From assembly GCA_963731035.1 (NCBI GenBank), contig CAVSUY010000022.1, positions 62,001 through 126,000 on the forward strand: DNA of 64,000 nucleotides, written 5' to 3'. Below the pieces are notes generated by a model. It was given only the letters and a program-made list of their open reading frames with translations, made no database searches and was not told the DNA's origin. Source of the DNA: JAANXG01 sp963731035 (lineage in GTDB: Bacteria; Pseudomonadota; Gammaproteobacteria; Arenicellales; JAANXG01). Positions 62,349-64,000 of this stretch are shown one piece after another. The position numbers were made by a program, and so were the translations under genes. The number at the start of each line of letters is the position of its first letter. Within the stretch, counting starts at the first letter, position 1.

Positions 62349-64000
62349 TCAGAGCGCTTCGTCCTTAATCTTGATCTCAGCCTGGTCACGCAGGTCGGCG
62401 ATAAATTCCTGAACCGCGTCCTGGCTCCCGCGGCGGGCCAGCGTGTCGTGGACGCGCTTCTTCAGGTCGTCACTCGCTTTTGCCAGGTCGCCGTCGGTGA
62501 CTGTATTGAGCTTGAACAACGCATAGTCGCCGTCATCCAGACTCAGCCCCCCGTAGACCGCCTTGTCGTTCTCCGGTGCGGGAGCTCGGAACACCGCTTG
62601 TACGACGGCGGGTTCGGGTCCCTTGTCGTCCGGCGTTTTGTCCCGCGACCAGGTTACGTCCCGGGACTGCAATCCCTGGTCGGCGGCGAGCTTCTGCCAG
62701 GCCGTGCCGCCTTCGAGTTGCTTGACCAGTTCCGGGCCAAGCGACGCGACGTGCTCCGCCGCCTTGCGATGCTTGAGTAGCTGCTCGATCTGATCGTGCA
62801 CTTCCTTCAATGGTTTGACGCTCGCCGGCTGAAAATCGAACTTGCGCACCACGACGAGACTGTTCAGGTTCAGCTCGATCGCGGCGCTGTTGAGTCCCTC
62901 GGTGAAGACGTCTTCACCGAACGCCGCCTTTCGAACCTTGGGATTGGCTGCAATGCCCGTGCCCTGGTCCCGCGTGAACCAGTCGGACTGCTGGATCTTC
63001 AGACCCAGTTGATCGGCGGCCGGCTCCAGGGACTGCGGCTGTTCGTAGGTAACGTTCCGGAACGTTTCGGCGCGGTCGGCAAACACGGATTCCGCTCGTT
63101 TCTCCCGCACCTCCTTCTCCAGCTGGTCGTGCACTTCGCTGAGAGGCTTGACCTTGCCGGGCTCGTACTTGGTGAGCTTGATGATGTGGTACCCGAAGCG
63201 GGTCTTGACAGGCCCAGCCAGCTCGCCTTCCTTATCGAGGGCGAACAGCGCATCCTGGAAAGGTTTCACCATGTCTCCGGACTTGATCCGGCCGAGGTCC
63301 CCGCCCTTGTCCGCGGATCCGGGGTCTTGTGAATACTTCTTCGCCAGCTCGGCAAAGTCCGCGCCGTTGCGGAGTTGTTTCATTAGATCCTTCGCCTTGT
63401 CCAACGCCGCCTGCTGTTCCTCGTCGCTGGCGTCCGGACCAGCCTTGATGAGGATGTGGCTGGCCTCGCGCACCGCCGGGGTCGTGAACTTGTCTTTTTC
63501 CCTTTCATAAGCCTGCTTGATGTCGTCCTCGGTGACGTCCACGGTCGGAACGAGGTCATCTACTGACAGGTCAAGATACTCAACCTTCATCTTCTCCGGC
63601 GTACGGTACTGCTGGCTGTGGCTCTGGTATTCCTTCTGTATTTCGTCCTCGGAGACCACGCTCTGGTCGACAAAGCCGCCGACCTTCACCACGGCGTAGT
63701 CGAAGTGCCGCTCCTGCAGCAACAGCTTCAGCAGGGCATCCTGTTGACCGGCGCTCACGAAGGATGACGCCTGGATACCGGTGCTGAGCTGTTGCAGGAC
63801 GAGCTGCTGTCGGTAGCGGGATTCAAACCCCGTCTCCGTCAGACCCATCTGGGTGACGGCCCCATGGTAGGCGTCGGGAGAGAACTGCTTGTCAATCTGG
63901 AAACGTGGATTCGAACGGATCGTTTGGGCGAGCTGATCATCGCCAATCCGGTAGCCCTCCTCCTTGGCGTGCTGCGACAGGAGGACCTGCGAGATCAAGT
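62349..64000 (-). CDS. ppiD: Peptidyl-prolyl isomerase PpiD, N-terminus beyond the window
   Basis: At least 549 residues, cut by the window end; the N-terminal membrane anchor and the first chaperone residues are missing. The visible part begins in the SurA/PpiD N-terminal chaperone domain (LSQHAKEEGYRIGDDQLAQT) and has one parvulin domain: REASHILIKAG, ELAKKYSQDPGSADKGGDLG, MVKPFQDALFAL and VKTRFGYHIIKL (about 185-280 of the visible part). A long C-terminal domain typical of PpiD follows. It assists folding of secreted proteins at the periplasmic face of the inner membrane. No start codon inside the window should be trusted. Confidence 0.9.
   Translation of the reverse strand, partial: LISQVLLSQHAKEEGYRIGDDQLAQTIRSNPRFQIDKQFSPDAYHGAVTQMGLTETGFESRYRQQLVLQQLSTGIQASSFVSAGQQDALLKLLLQERHFDYAVVKVGGFVDQSVVSEDEIQKEYQSHSQQYRTPEKMKVEYLDLSVDDLVPTVDVTEDDIKQAYEREKDKFTTPAVREASHILIKAGPDASDEEQQAALDKAKDLMKQLRNGADFAELAKKYSQDPGSADKGGDLGRIKSGDMVKPFQDALFALDKEGELAGPVKTRFGYHIIKLTKYEPGKVKPLSEVHDQLEKEVREKRAESVFADRAETFRNVTYEQPQSLEPAADQLGLKIQQSDWFTRDQGTGIAANPKVRKAAFGEDVFTEGLNSAAIELNLNSLVVVRKFDFQPASVKPLKEVHDQIEQLLKHRKAAEHVASLGPELVKQLEGGTAWQKLAADQGLQSRDVTWSRDKTPDDKGPEPAVVQAVFRAPAPENDKAVYGGLSLDDGDYALFKLNTVTDGDLAKASDDLKKRVHDTLARRGSQDAVQEFIADLRDQAEIKIKDEAL

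Noticed and set aside
1..64000. tRNA or rRNA genes, prophage, insertion sequences or toxin-antitoxin modules
   Set aside because: None could be recognised by reading gene gaps and protein content; gaps are short and mostly explained by promoters, hairpins and REP-like elements.

Overview
This GC-rich window looks like a piece of a gammaproteobacterial chromosome. The evidence is the divergent lptFG / pepA-holC-valS arrangement, RsmJ, FabI, PpiD, a two-ATPase peptide ABC transporter, and REP-like GTAGGAGCG elements in the intergenic gaps. I cannot place it below class level. No rRNA, tRNA, CRISPR array, insertion sequence or prophage was seen.

Layout. (1) 1-9.8 kb: a NarK-type nitrate/nitrite transporter with an FNR-like box in its promoter, a PEBP-family periplasmic protein, a two-domain M16 protease, and a LysR regulator divergent from a two-gene unit. 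That unit pairs a gamma-butyrobetaine-hydroxylase-like Fe/2OG oxygenase with an HD-domain diiron oxygenase. The pair matches the TmpA/TmpB pathway, which turns 2-trimethylaminoethylphosphonate into glycine betaine and phosphate. An MFS transporter and a lone cyclic-nucleotide-binding protein follow. (2) 9.9-22.1 kb: a YHYH protein, a five-gene Liv-type (HAAT) ABC importer, a divergent ScfR/RamB-like regulator, then a receiver-only response regulator, a tiny membrane protein, a sodium/solute-symporter histidine kinase and a hotdog thioesterase. (3) 22.1-24.8 kb: LemA and a DUF2207 membrane protein. (4) 24.8-32.9 kb: a V/A-type rotary ATPase locus, a divergent stalk gene plus C-I-K-F-E-A-B-D. 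The catalytic A subunit is split by two single-base frameshifts. (5) 32.9-41.7 kb: M20 peptidase, a frameshifted MscS/MscK channel, an RDD membrane protein, a GT39/GT83 glycosyltransferase and an asparagine synthetase. (6) 41.9-51.6 kb: a DUF3108 protein, lptG, lptF, pepA, holC, a strongly repetitive acidic/His-rich protein, and valS. (7) 51.6-64 kb: a tRNA-binding-domain protein, a serine/threonine dehydratase-like enzyme, rsmE, rsmJ, a peptide ABC transporter (with a frameshifted permease), fabI, and ppiD cut by the window end.

Points to look at first: the predicted TmpAB phosphonate pathway with its own regulator and promoter; the proteobacterial V/A-ATPase with a broken catalytic subunit; four single-base insertions in three otherwise intact genes, which may be sequence errors; the 18-bp-period repeat protein between holC and valS; and the symporter-kinase unit with a possible small membrane partner.
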